From positions 14,302,566-14,366,565 of the forward strand of contig QVOM02000090.1 of NCBI GenBank assembly GCA_003586115.2: a DNA stretch of 64,000 nucleotides. Reading direction: 5' to 3'. A program made the translations under genes and the position numbers. Shown in pieces: positions 25,101 through 37,551 of the stretch (the stretch's first letter is position 1; each line of letters starts with the position of its first letter). A model generated the notes under the pieces. That model was not told the origin of the DNA. It searched no databases and saw only the letters and a list, made by a program, of their open reading frames with translations. This DNA comes from Salvator merianae. Its lineage: Eukaryota > Chordata > Lepidosauria > Squamata > Teiidae.

Positions 25101-27060
25101 AGTTTGAGGTCTCTTTGATGGACCAAGAAAGTGTCGTATTCTTACAAGACGCCTGTGATGCTTGCTGGATGTCATTCTGAGCAACCAGATGAATGTCCAG
25201 TTTCCAAAAGCAAACTTTGTCTAACAAGAACCAAGGAGCCCAATGAAGCAGAAAGATTTATTGGAACAGGTCAAGAGTGAAGGGCTATTGACAGTGGATT
25301 CTGGCAATTGTTAACACAGAAAAATACTGCTATATAGCACCATGGCAATCATAGATGGCTGCCCCCTCTTCACTTTGCTGGAGCATCCCTAGCAAAAAAA
25401 AATCAAAATCATTAAAGAAACTGTCATTTCTGTGTTTTAGACAGCTGTACAAGCAGAACGCTATGAAGACAGAAACCTTTGAACTATGGAAGTGAGGCAG
25501 GTACTAAAAATGTCTTGAGATGTAAAGGCAAAGGGGTCGTCAGGTAGGAACTCATATACTTTGGATGCCAGATGTGAGCAAATGAAAAGCTGGGAGGGAA
25601 AGTATTATGCTTGGCAAGGTTGAGATCAGCAGAAGAAGGAGACAAAGCCAAAGAACTCTAAGACGATTACTAGGAACAGGTCAAAATGGTGCATATTTGT
25701 CCGTCAGTCACCAGGAACCAAATCCATCTTGATGGCACCCAACAAATGTACGGTACACATTGCACACATACCTGCTTGGTCCACTTTGTGCCTTGGTTCT
25801 TTATTGCTGTTTCTCCCCCCACCTCCACCCCCAGGTAACTTCTGTTCACAGGAAGAAAATGGCAGGAATTCAACGGAAGCATTCTGGACCATTTGCTTTG
25901 GGGTGAAATATAAACCAAACAAATCCTGGACCGTCCCCATGTGCAACAGCTCTTCCATATCAGCTCCAAGTAAGGCAGCTGGGAGAGGCACTCACCCTGC
26001 TCTCGAAGGTGCAGAACCAAATCCAGAATGTTAGTGATCATTCTGCAAAATCAATTTGAGGATCCATCTGCTCTGGAGTTCTGTTTGCATTCATTGCCAG
26101 GCGGATGCTTTATGGACGCAGGGAATGAAAGCACCAGGCCCTTCTGAATGGCTTATCCCCAGCATTTGGCTAAGGATTATGGGGGTTGTCGTCAAAGCCA
26201 GGATCTTTCCCAAATGGGCATCTAGTATTCACGGAACGGCGGCGGTGCTTCCCAGCAAACCCACCATTGCCCTCCAAAAGGAGTCTCTATTTAGCCGTCC
26301 CAGGTTGCGCTCCCAGGTTGCCTTCTGTGAAATTCAGCTGCCACCAACCCACACACTGGAAAGCTGTTCAGAAAATATTGACATGTTTTCCTACATGCTT
26401 TCCTCTCTGCTCTCACATTCAAAAGCGTGAGGCTTATGAGTATCTTTGACAGCAAATAGCTGAAGGCCCAAATAAAACTTGATCTGATTAGTTCAGAATC
26501 AATACGGCTGGTCTGCCCCGCAGCAGCGATGCTGGCAATAGAGACCTCTATTCTCACCTCCCTGCTCCCATTTTTAAGGGCAGGCCAACGTGCCCAGGCA
26601 ATGGAACAGAATCAGTTAGTCAGAGGGCTCCGCTGAGCCCGGAGATGAATGTCTGAGCTTGAATGCGCATACTTCAGCGTATTCTCTGGCTCGCTCACCC
26701 TTTTCTTCAATGCCCAAATGTGAGCTCTGTGTCCCCTCTGCAGCCTGAATCACTTCTGCGCTCCCTGGCATTCCCCAGGTAAACCTCCTCACAGGCTCCT
26801 GCCCAGTCTGAGGTGGCTGAAGGCTTATTTCCTCGCAGGAAGGATTACATGTGCAAGGGTTTGCCCATCCCCGGCTTCCGAGAGATAAGAATCTCCCTTT
26901 GGGGTGGGATGAAGGGTTGGCTGGAATCATCCCTATTGGGTTCAGGTTTTGCTTGCTTCAAGTTTGTGGCCTTAACCAATCAGTGAGTTCCTTCTTTAAA
27001 AATCCTGACTGAGAACCTTATTGGAACATATATTTTATTCCCCATTTCTGGATGATACAT
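22169..27060. other. No gene seen
   Basis: Two CR1-like terminal words (ATTCTATG twice, 22617-22634) stand alone without an upstream CR1 body. The remainder is unique-looking, with open frames below 125 codons that show no domain. No RNA gene recognised. Confidence 0.4.
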
Positions 27061-27077
27061 AGATGGATGAATGGATG

Positions 27078-27131
<54 letters not shown>

Positions 27132-27134
27132 CAG
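27061..27134. repeat. (GATA)n microsatellite, about 75 bp
   Basis: GATG-type units at the left pass into a long perfect GATA array ending with ACAGATA. It is the longest simple repeat in the window and likely length-polymorphic. Confidence 0.95.
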
Positions 27135-29207
27135 ATATTTGGTACATGATTTTAAATAATTGCCCTGGAGTATATGGGAAAAGTCTTAGACATGCAGACA
27201 AATCCGTGTATTTACAGGATAATTTTGGTTCACCTAAGCATAGGGTCTGCATGGGATTCCCCCTGCCTAAAGCTGACCATAAGGGAAGGTTTCATGGAGT
27301 GTTTAAGAGAGCAAACCACATATTTTATTGATATTCAAAGAAATGAACTATTGCACTAATGGAAAACTATACTTCCAACGTCAAGATGAATAAACTTCAA
27401 AATAATATGATCCATGTTTACTGAATAACAGTTGACGGCTTCCAAAGGGCTATGAGAAAATCTGGAAAATGTGAAGCACAATATTACTGCCACCATTCTC
27501 GCCGCCTGGCCCTCAGTCCCGCCACCACAATGGGCAGCAGCCCCCACTGGGTTCCAGAGAAATGGAACAGGGACAGGGAGGAGGGTGGGAGGGGATGTTT
27601 GCTTTTCACCTACATGGCTGCAGCAGTGCAGTTCTTCCCACCACTAAATTTGCATGCATCTATTTAGAAATTTTGTTCTGAAGAGTGCTTTTCCAAAACG
27701 GTGATTCTCAGAATTCTCTTTCAAAATGAATTTTCATCTTAAGAATCAAATCTTTCTTATTCTTACTTTCACTATCTAATTTCCCCCTCCCCCCTCTTTC
27801 CTTCCTTCCTTTTTCCTTCCCTCCTTCCTTCCTTCTTGCAGTGAGCCACTGCCTTGCAGAAGTGCAAGAAACCCACTGATAGTTTCACTGCAATCAAAAT
27901 TTCACTACCGTTGAATTCTTCAAGCACCATTAACCTCAGGGCCTCACCGCCTCACTGCCCAACCCACCTTCCCCCCAGGCTACAGCTCTGTTTGGTTATA
28001 GCTGGACAAAAATAGTTTGAATGCAAATTTGCTGACCCCTTGCTGTGCCTGGCAAAGCAGCCAGGGCGGTTGAGTGGAAAGGAAGCTGTTGCTTCCATCA
28101 AAGGTGAACTTCTAGAATCCAGTTTTTCTTACACGATGCATCTGCTTTCCTGAAACAAAGAAGGAACTGAGAATTGTTTCAGTTCTGGACAAAGTTCATA
28201 GGATGGATGCGTGTTCTTGCTTAGGATGGTACTTCCTGTGGGCTGCCTGTCGAATGCCATGATGCTTCATCAAGACGATGTCTGTGTGGAATTGCAGAGC
28301 AGAGCAAGACAGTTCCTCCCTCTCTTACAATGCCGGACAAGGAATCTGCAGTCGTATAGTCTGCTTCCAAAACTCCTGTGGTCTTTGAGATACAGCAGAA
28401 ACCGGAAAAAATAAATTTGCCAAGCACTTAGATCTCGTGAATTGGTTTGTTCAATTACTGGAGGCCAAATCACAAGCTCTGGTGACAACTTCACAGGGCA
28501 GCTTCAAACTCGGGCAGGAAGAATGACTCAGCGGAGCGACTTGCCAGATCAAACCTGTATTCTCCATGGAAATTCTGGCTTGAATCAGTTTTAGGCAGGA
28601 CTTTGTGATGGTTTTCAGTGCGTTTGATGCACATTAATCATGGATTGGCTGTTTATCTCTGTTTAGCACACCTCCGCCACTTGTGGTACCGTACGTGTTC
28701 AGTAGTGTTTTACATTTAAAAGTTTAATCATAGCATTGTTGTGTGTTGTGTTTGCTTCCTGAGCTGAGCACTGACAATCCCAACAACAGCTTCCAAAGGA
28801 ACAGCTTAGTTTTGGCAGGATTCAAGTCAGTGGTTCACAGCCTCTGATTTCCAGCTATCAGCACATCCAAAGCTGGATGCCCTGTTGGAAATCAGAACTC
28901 TAGGGAATTGTATCTGCTTTTTTCACCAGTAGCTTTCAGAGCCTATGGACACCTCTGGAAGGACCCAGAAATACTGTGGGCAGATTCACCAGGCTTCTTA
29001 GACATCCAAAATATACATCGAATCTCTCTTGATTGGACCAAAGGACTATTCTGCACTTACCTTTGGGCCAGTCTATGATGCAGACTCTGGGCCTCCCGTC
29101 TGCATCACAGACCGGACCAAGGCAGGCCCCACGCATTGCTGGATGCTCCATTCACATGGGACAGAACATAATCCTGATTAAACAGCAAGCCCTGATCGGG
29201 AACATGA
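27135..29207. other. No gene seen; pyrimidine tract
   Basis: Contains a C/T-only stretch rich in CTTC units at about 27780-27836. The rest is unique-looking. Confidence 0.4.
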
Positions 29208-29450
29208 GAACACCTCTGTTTTCTGGACTACTGGGGGAGCCATTTTGGCAGTGCACCAAAGCACACTGCTGAAATGGGTCCCTGGGGGCTCTGACACTAG
29301 GAACCTTTCTTTCTAGCCTTTCAGAGCCCTCAGAAATGGTCTCCAAAGTTTACATGAGCTTCAGGGCCAGTCCAGGTGCTGATCCAGACCAGCACAGTTG
29401 TGCAGAGGGTACTGTTCTGACCACCACGGGCCTGGCTGGTCCAAACTCAC
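29208..29450. repeat. Palindromic-core repeat, copy 2 (one half of an inverted pair)
   Basis: The core at 29231-29288 is nearly self-complementary: GGGGGAGCCATTTTGGCAGTG, then CACCAAAGCA, then CTGCTGAAATGGGTCCCTGG. Flanks differ on the two sides ('TTTTCTGGACTACTGGGG' left, 'CTCTGACACTAGGAACC' right) and continue to about 29450 with 'CTTCAGGGCCAGTCCAGG'. The same flanks occur in reverse at 30.7-30.9 kb. Confidence 0.6.
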
Positions 29451-30689
29451 AGATCCAGAGCACAGCCTTTGAGTACATAAAGGATCAAAGAGTTCAGCGT
29501 TCCAATAAAGCCAACAAATCTGCATGCTGTGTTTCTGGGTGCTTCTAGCTTTGTCCAGATGCTTCTGGATATACCCCCAGGCTCCAGGTGTGACTTGCCC
29601 TTTACCTTCCAACAAAAATCCTTAGAAAGTGGTAGGAATCAACAGGAATTATTATTTGAAGTGGGCATTAAATAACGGACTGAATATCTAGATTGCAGCA
29701 GGGAGACCAAGGTTCAAACTCGGCTTCCTGTTATGACCTTCAATCCATCAGTATTTCATTGATTTCCATGTCTCCAGGAGGGTGTTTGAGATGGAGACAC
29801 GACACAAAACAGGAGCCAAAGCAATCAAGGAGTTAGAAAAACAAATAAATAAGTAGAAAGTCCCCTGAGCTTCTTCCCAAAGATTCTCCGGTTTACGTCA
29901 ATTTCATCCATTAATTACCTGGTGTTGTTTACTTGGAAGTTTTGGAGGTGACCCTACACAATCCAAATGCACCACGCCTCCTCCATCATTAGCACACCGC
30001 CTGGATATTTTTCTTTTAAAAAACAATACTAATGGCTCCTCATACATTCTGGCAGTTTTTCAGAAGCTGCAGCGCTTGCCTCAGAATGTCAATGAGTTGC
30101 AACTTTTGCAGTCCGGAGAAGACTTTGAAGAAAGAAAAGGGCAAAGATCTTGAAAAATCTGCAATCAATGTCCACCCCAAGGGGGAACCTGAGTTAAGGA
30201 AATGCACTATTCAGGTGTTAACTTCCTTTCCATCCAAGATGGGAGAGCAGAGTTTTATTATTCCTTTTCTTCTGATTAGGAGCGGAGCCTATTTTTACTT
30301 CTCATCCAATTTGGACCTTCAGAAGTCTTCATTGGCTTCACCCAGAAAAGCTCAGAGTATGATGTTGCAAAGCCTTTCGATGCCCAAACTTCCCCCAACT
30401 CTGACAGGGCAAGGAAACCGACCAGTTTGCTACCAATGCAGGCAAATCTTGCTCTGGACTTTTTCTCTCTCCCACGCTGCTTTACCCTTCCTGGGGCCTT
30501 TCTTTTTGCCTCACTCCGAGTATTTTACATGCCCAAGACCATTTTCACGGGCACAGCAAGTGCATATCCAGTTGGCCACAGCTTTCAGATGGAAGAAGAA
30601 GAACGTGGAAAGCAAAATCTACGACCTTTTCACACTACTGTGCCGTGATCAGTTGACCGCATGGAATGGTCAGGAGCAGCATGTCTGCC
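29451..30689. other. No gene seen between the inverted copies
   Basis: A 253-codon open frame (30032-30793, plus) crosses this interval and runs into the next repeat copy. It has no recognisable domain and an irregular composition, so it is not taken as a gene. Confidence 0.4.
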
Positions 30690-30900
30690 CAATCACTCTG
30701 CTCCAAACCAGCCCTTGCACTGGCCCTGATGCTTGCACAAGCTCCAGGGTTGGCCTCCAAAGGCTCTGCAAGGCTGGGAATGAAAGTTCCTAGCTTGGGA
30801 GCCCCTGGGGGACCCGTTTTGGTGGTCAGCTTTGGTGCACCACTGAAATGGGTCCCCTGGTAGTCCAGAAGATGGAGGCATCCATCTGCACGCTTCCGTG
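30690..30900. repeat. Palindromic-core repeat, copy 3 (inverted relative to copy 2)
   Basis: Left flank 'GAAAGTTCCTAGCTTGGGAG', core CTGGGGGACCCGTTTTGGTGG / CACCACTGAAATGGGTCCC (30803-30860), right flank 'GGTAGTCCAGAAGATGGAGG'. The left flank here is the reverse complement of the right flank of the copy at 29.2 kb, including the more distant CTGGCCCTGATGC...CTCCAGG segment. Confidence 0.6.
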
Positions 30901-32364
30901 TTCTGGACCAGCCAGAACTGGTATGCCGGTAGTCCTTGCTGTGGAGAGTCACCAGTGATCTAGATCAAGGGCCTCTTGATCCACATCACACTCCATCCTG
31001 AGTGGACAAAGCCTACCACTAGCCTCCCGTATGCTGCACCAAGATGTGGAAAGGCGGCCCTTAGAGCAGAATGCCAGCAATTGCAAAAGTCCTTTACTGA
31101 TACTAATGTCTGGGGTTCTGTTCAATGCAATATCCCTTCAGAGAAAGAGCCCATCAACCCAAGTGGTCTAATATTTACCTGGGTATAGATAGGTCTCAAA
31201 TTCACGTCCTGTCCCCATAAAGTGATTTGGTGGTATGAGGTGTGGGGAGAACGTTTTCCCAATGTGTTCTAGCATGCCTTGACTGTGAACTTAGCTTTCC
31301 ATCTTCTTGGCTTTTCTTGTTCTCCTCAGCCATTGTCCCTCTGGCTTGGTGCTCACCTCCGTGCCTCACCTGAGTGACTGAACCCTGAAAAGAGGAAGCT
31401 GCTAATGGTACCGAATAAGGATCTGGAAAAGGTAAATAGAGTTCACTAAACACAGTGGGCTTTCAGGGGAGAATGAATATATTTGCATAATTGAGATGGG
31501 TTTTGAAAAATGCTTCACCCCTAGAGAAATCATTATTTTGGAAGTGGGAAACTGCTTGGCACAGCTGTCATAAAAATAATACGAGCAGGGGGAAAAGGAA
31601 AGACAGCACCGTTTGTGGGCATTAATGCCCATCGCCTGGACATGGAGTGGGCACCAGGCTTCGTCTAGAGACAGTTCTGTTTCCCCACAGTAGGTGAAAT
31701 GGCCAAAGCATCACCGTCTGCTGCTCAGAAAACACTTGATGCGTCTGCAGATAAGCAGCTCAGAAGAAGAAAAAATCCAAAGGGGGATTTTCCAGCCTCC
31801 CACTCTTTAAAACACTGAACTCAGCATCCGTGGCAGATGGAAGAAGCGAGGGTTATGAAATATGCATCACAAGGTAATGCTAAGCTGTCCTCTAATTAAA
31901 AGGATTCCATTCCCTAGTAGACTGCCCCTCAAATGCAGGATTCTGCCCGATAGATGGCAAACAAAGATGCCACAGTAGATTTGCAAAATTACTCAGATTC
32001 CGTTCACAAGAAGATGTCACCATCTTCCCATACGTTCCAGGCACACTCCACACACACACACACACACACACACACTGCTGTGACGTGACCACAGGGTAAG
32101 GTGACTCACATTAGGACACCTATAAAAGGGTACCTAGAGCAGCATCCTGATCATTGTTGCGCTAATTTGTTGATAGCTGTGTCTCCTGCAGCTCCTAACA
32201 GAAGCAAGACGCTTCAGGGAAATACTAAACGTGAGGAATGCAATCCCAAGAGAGCCAAATTGCTGTCCATTGTGTTGAAGTCCATTTCTCAGTTTCCGAG
32301 GATGAAAAACACCAAACAAATGTCAGACACCCCTTTTCTGGCTATGTAAAATTCTTTTCTTTAT
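30901..32364. other. No gene seen; CA microsatellite inside
   Basis: Unique-looking sequence. A (CA)n run of about 13 units lies at 32049-32075. No exon recognised. Confidence 0.4.
32049..32075. repeat. (CA)n microsatellite
   Basis: About 13 perfect CA units. Confidence 0.95.
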
Positions 32365-32760
32365 CACACAACACTAGAATCAGAGGGCATCCTATGAAGG
32401 TGATGGGCAGGAGAGTTAGGACCAACAAGAGGGGCAATATCTTTTCACCAGAAGGTCATCAGTCTATGGAATTTACTACCAGAAGAGATGGTGACAGCAA
32501 CCAGCCTGGATGGCTTTAAGGAAGGATTGGACAAATTCATGGAAGACAGTGTATCAATGGCTATTAGAATGGATGCTTGGGTACCACCTCCAGGATGGAG
32601 AAACAGGCAGGATGCCACTAAAGGCCATTTGCAGTGATTCAGTACCCTTTCGTCTGCTTGAGATGTCCAGAAGCAGTTGGTGGACCACTATGTAAGAACA
32701 AGATCCTGGACTAGATGGGCCCTGGCTTGATCCAGCAGGGCTCCTCTTATGTTCTTATAT
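32365..32760 (+). mobile_element. CR1-type LINE 3' end, longest copy of the TTCTTATG family
   Basis: Begins near 'ACACTAGAATCAGAGGGCAT', continues with 'TCTATGGAATTTACTACCAG' and 'GGCTTTAAGGAAGGATTGGA', then the shared 'GGCAGGATGCCACTAAAGGC' block, and ends 'CAGGGCTCCTCTTATGTTC' with TTAT. It covers more of the element 3' region than any other copy here, so it is the best template for judging the others. Confidence 0.78.
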
Positions 32761-35603
32761 TCTCAGATATATAAAAGAATATTCATCAGTGTTGAGGTGT
32801 ATGTTATACTGAGGGTGGTGCTGCTTCTATGAGAAAGAGCAGCAAATTTGAATTAGCTTGTTTTTTGAGTTCAAAGAATCCCAGGAGAAAGTAACACTCA
32901 TTCTAATTCCTGCACTGCAAACGCTCTTCTGGGCTCCCTCCTCCTTTTCCATCTAGGCGCTGGAGAAGTGGTCAGCAGTATCTTCTGCACTTTGACAAAT
33001 CAAAGAAGCATGTTGTCAGCAATCCAGATCTGGAGGGGGATCCTAAATGAGAGCCTTTAAAGAAATTGTTATTATTAACAATAAAAGCTAATCAGAAACA
33101 AAAGAACAGATGAAGACAGGGATGGGTAGAGTGTATCTCTGGAGCACAGATTACAGGAGAGAATAAGGGAAACAATTTCAGGGCAGATGTTCAGTTTAGG
33201 AATGGATGGTTGCAGTGGATACATCTGTATGCAAAACCATAGATATGCATCTGTTTACACTTGGATCAGGGCATGAAGAAATCTCTACACTTAGAACAAA
33301 GGAAATCGTAAGACGTCTTGATTTTTTTTCCAAAAAATCCAACTCTGTTCTCCAGATGGTACAATGCAGTTATAATAAAACCTATGTGCAATTTACTGAA
33401 TATTGCAGAGTTGTACCAGCAAATCTAATAACCTAAGAAATGCCCTGCTACATTAGAGCAGTGGTCAGGGGTTACTTCCTACCCCAGACAGAGCATAGAC
33501 CACGATAGGGATCCAAAATGGCGTCCTCTCCTGGTCTGCTGGTAGATCTTGACAGTGAGGTCTACCGGCAAATTAGTCAGCACGCTATTTGGTGGTGCAC
33601 CAGGAAGTGGAGGTGCCTGAAATCGGCAAATGCCAAGAAGGGCCCTCCTGGAAACTCTGAAGGATAGGAACCTTCAGAGGCTGAGCACCAGCTTCAAAGG
33701 ATTGGCCCAGCCTTCACCGCCAGCACTCAGGCCTAAATGTGGATGGCCTAGCAAGGACCCAGCCCACCGCGGGACACATGGCCTATGCCAGAACAGAACA
33801 TCCTGCTCCATTCAGGAGGGAGTGCGGAAACTGCCCTTAACTCAGTGGTACCTAACAGCAGTAGAACATCCTTGGGAAGGTACCAAGTTTTTCTTCCTTT
33901 TGTGTGCAGTTGATCTCTACTGCGATAACATCTCTCCCTCTTCCCAATGGTTTTTTTAAAAATCAGTCTCTGGAATATCCATATTATCCTTCTGCTAACT
34001 TGCTTTGTCAAGGGCCCCAGTGTAATATCATGGGAGAGCAAGCTTCATCTATTTAAGGCTTGACATAACCTTTTCAAGTCATCCAACCGGTGCTGCTACA
34101 GTTTAATTACCACCACCTTCGTCTTCTTTTAGGAAGTTCATTACGTGGTGTATTGCTCCTTGGTGAGGAATCCGTCTTTAGTCACTCACATTTGAAGGGA
34201 CAGAAATGAGAATGATGCTACTGGGGACTTCTATCTAGGACGTATTACTGTACTGTCACTCTACCTTATATACTGTAACTTAGTTCCTATAGCGCACTGC
34301 GTGTTGTGAAATCTTCTACATAGAGCAATTGACTTTAATGTGAAATTGGGAATTAAGTGAACCACATCTAAGAACTCTGTTGACTTACATTGTTCACTGA
34401 CATTCACTGGGTAGGCCTGAACTCTTCAGTTACATTGAGTTCGTTCGACAATTTGCCTTTTTCAGGGCAGATTCATGCAGGAAAGGGACATGATTTTAAA
34501 GGGCCACATCCCCTACACCCTAGGCCATATTCCCCCAGTGAGTGCCATGCCTCAGCTCAGAACCAGCATGGATTTGAGACACAACCCATCACAGTCACCC
34601 CAACAAGGATCTTTGCGTGGGCAGCATAACCCACATTGGAGCAAGCAGAGGAAAGTGTCCTTCCTTTGCACACCAACATGGGAGCAATCCAATTCTCCCC
34701 AATTCGCAAAAGGCCGTCCAGCACAAAAGAAATGGATTCCCAACTGGACTGGTCATTTTCTAGGCCAACTAAGCCAGGACTGGATGACAAAGGGAGCAAT
34801 GGGCAGCTGGGCAACCAGCACAAAGCACATGGGAGATGGACTTGAGTGTTGGCCCACCATTAAAGCAAATCCTATTATTATAGTATTAGCATTAACCTTA
34901 AAATTTGAACACGGAGCATGGAGTGTTGGAAGTTAACTCTTGAAATTCCAGCTATATGCCATTGGGGACTTGAAAAATGTCTTTGTAGCCTCAGTCCAGC
35001 AAGATGCAACTTAACAGTTTTCTCCTTATTCACTCGGGACCATCATCTCTGAAACAGCACAGTGAGTTTTCCTCTCCTTTTGCAAGCTTCTTTCCTTGCC
35101 GCGGCCTGACAGAATGTTCTCTGCTGTTGTTTCTTTCCCTTGTGAACTCTTCCCACCTCTTAAAATCTGCATATTATGCAAATTAAAGGGCCTTTGCTTT
35201 TTGATTAGTTATGAAGGCTGCCAGCTCCTGTGCTTTATGAAAATGATTTTTGCTATGTTGCTGCTAAATAATTATCCCTAAATATTGGAGAGGTAAGCTG
35301 GGAAGTGAATAAGCTATCATAAAGCAGCATTTAATGTGGTTTTCAGAAACTATATAAATATCCTTTCCTTGCTACATATTTGCAGCCCACACTGATTCCA
35401 CCACCATTAACAACCCCTCAGGAAAGAAGCCACGTCACCATAAAATAACTAAAGAGCTACTGCTTTGCTAACTGATAAGTACAGTAGATCTGCGGTACAG
35501 AAGAACGTAAGAAATGTCCTGTTGGTTTGGAGCAGTAGCCCATCATAATGTCCAACCAGCCACTTGCATAGATGCAGTCTGCTGGAAGTTGGACTTTGGA
35601 GAC
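32761..35603. other. No gene seen
   Basis: Unique-looking, A/T-rich in parts. Short stretches near 33436 and 35505 ('AAGAAATGCCCTGCTAC', 'AAGAAATGTCCTGTTGG') resemble each other and a stretch near 43490, and may be old repeat fragments. No exon recognised. Confidence 0.38.
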
Positions 35604-35872
35604 TAGAGATATGACAAACTGGTTCAGGTTCAAACTGGTTTGAACTGAACAGGGGTGTTTGAAAAATTCGAGTTTGAACCAAACACCCGGACTGTTTTAA
35701 AACAGATTTTGAATTTGAACCAAATAGAGGGTTGTTCTAATGAACCTAGAGAACACACCCTATTTGATTGAGTGTCAAAGGTGTTTGAATTGAATTGAAC
35801 AGCTTGCTGTTCGAAGGAAAAGGTTCAATTTGATTTGAACGGAACACAAAAAAAGGTTTGTGTACATCTCTA
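35604..35872. mobile_element. hAT-like MITE, GGTTCGAA-rich family
   Basis: Left end TAGAGATATGA, right end GTACATCTCTA. Flanking 8-mers TTGGAGAC (35596-35603) and CCGGGGAC (35873-35880) match at 5 of 8, all differences being transitions. The interior repeats words such as GGTTCAAACTGGTTTGAACT and GTTTGAACCAAACACCC. It is inverted relative to the copies at 47.5 and 55.8 kb. Confidence 0.62.
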
Positions 35873-37250
35873 CCGGGGACACATTGTCTCCAAAGCTGGA
35901 TGTAGTTGTGCAGCCACCATGGCTAGTTCCAATTAGATAGCTCCGTCTTTCTCCATGAATTTGTCCAGGTTCTTGGTTTTGAAGCCACATCCAAGATGGT
36001 GATCATCTCGCTAGCTGGAGAAATCCTCTTTTCCCTCTGCCCTGGATCTTCCAAAATTCTGCTTCATTGTGTGATTCCGCACACTGGTTCATGTAGTTGG
36101 GGAATGGTAGGCCGTATCCTGAAATAAGGTCCGGTGTGGAAAGGGGCTAAATTGGGTCAGATCCATGAGAGACTGCAAATGCATGGAGGACCCAAAAGAA
36201 GCCCACGAGCTGCAACATGCCAATATTGGAAGTTTCCGTTGTGCCCACAGACGCTGACTTCACTGCCTCTACAACCCACAGTGAGACCTTCTTTCCAGTG
36301 GAGATACTCACCCAGAATTGTGGTTGAAAGAAAGTTTCAACCCATTCTTCCCTGCAAACAAAGCAAGGAATTAATTGAATACAATTCTGGTCTCCGTCTC
36401 CATCTTCTTCTTTTTTTAAAGAATGCTTTATATCCCTGACTGAAGGTAAGTCTGGTAGCACAAAACAAATAGAGTGGTGCATTGTGATATGCTCCACAAA
36501 TGTGTCATGCTTCATATAATTTTGAAGAATGCTAATGGATCAAAACACATATAATTTTATAAACTGTTCGTGCAACCATTTCCTCGAATTGTTTTGTCCC
36601 TCTTTTATATTTCTTGCAAGCCTGACAATCATGCTCTCTAATAATCAGTATTATTTTCTTCTGTTGAGAGTGTTGTTCAATATGTGACACTCTCAAAAAT
36701 GCTTATTTATTGCAAACCCCTGGTGAGGCTAGGAGGAAAAAGGCACAATAAAGTGAATGGAAAGGTGGCAATAGCCAAATATATAGTGTTATGAGAAACC
36801 AGGAGGAATGCTAACAAATAAAAGCTTTGCTGCCGCAAATTAAATGAGGAAACCAGAGCCATGAATGCAATGATGGAGCAAGAGCAAAACGGGAGCAAAA
36901 CAAGAGAGCTGGTAAATAAAAAGATAACAGGAAGGAACAGATAAATCAGGTGCAGGAAATATCAAGCATTAAAATGGAACAATGGGGGAGGTTTCCTAGA
37001 CTGGAAGGGGATTTCTCAAGGCAGGTTTCAAATCATTAAATCCCCGGAGTACTGTGTAGAGCAGAGCAGCTACCTTTTCAGCAGAGAGCTAGGGTAGAGA
37101 GGTGCAACTTCAGCATGCATCTAAATGTGCTTATTGATGGGACAGCATGCATCTGTGGAGGAAAATCACTCCGCAGTCTGGGAGCCACCACAGAAAAGTC
37201 TGCCTCACATGCCCTTGCAGCTTTAACAGCTGATAGCGGTGCCTTTCCCA
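35873..37250. other. No gene seen; half copy of the long-hairpin MITE
   Basis: About 36078-36148 contains one arm of the hairpin MITE ('CCGTATCCTGAAATAAGGTC' followed by CGGTGTGGAAAGGGGC). The rest is unique-looking and A/T-rich. Confidence 0.42.
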
Positions 37251-37551
37251 AGAGAAGAAGAAGAAGAAGAACTTGGTTTTTATACCCTGCTTTTCCCGGC
37301 TGAAGCTGACTCAAAGCGGCTTACAAGGTTATTTTTCACCCAAAGGCTTATATCTGTCTATCTTCCGCATCACACAATGTGATGCTCCCTCTTTATCTAC
37401 TTGCAATTACTTGCTTTCGAACAGCTAGGTTGGCTGGAGCTAGAGGCCAATAGAGGGTGCTCATCCCCTCTACACGGCAGACAGGGGCCTTGAACTTCGA
37501 TCCTCCTATTGAAAGATCAGTGCCTTAGCCTTCTGCGCCACCGTGCCTCCC
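37251..37551 (-). mobile_element. tRNA-derived SINE, near full length
   Basis: Read on the minus strand, the head begins GGAGGCACGGTGGCGCAGAA. It carries a Pol III A box (TGGCGCAGAAGG, 37540-37529) and a B box (GTTCAAGGCC, 37495-37486) about 35 nt further on. The body ends in 'TTGTAAGCCGCTTTGAGTC', then GGGTATAAAAACCAAGTT and a (CTT)n tail at 37251-37271. Length of about 300 nt and intact promoter boxes suggest a fairly recent insertion. No clear target duplication was found. Confidence 0.8.

Noticed and set aside
30032..30793. 253-codon plus-strand open frame, the longest without a match
   Set aside because: No recognisable domain or signal, irregular composition, and its end runs into a repeat copy. 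A frame of this length is possible by chance in a 64-kb window.
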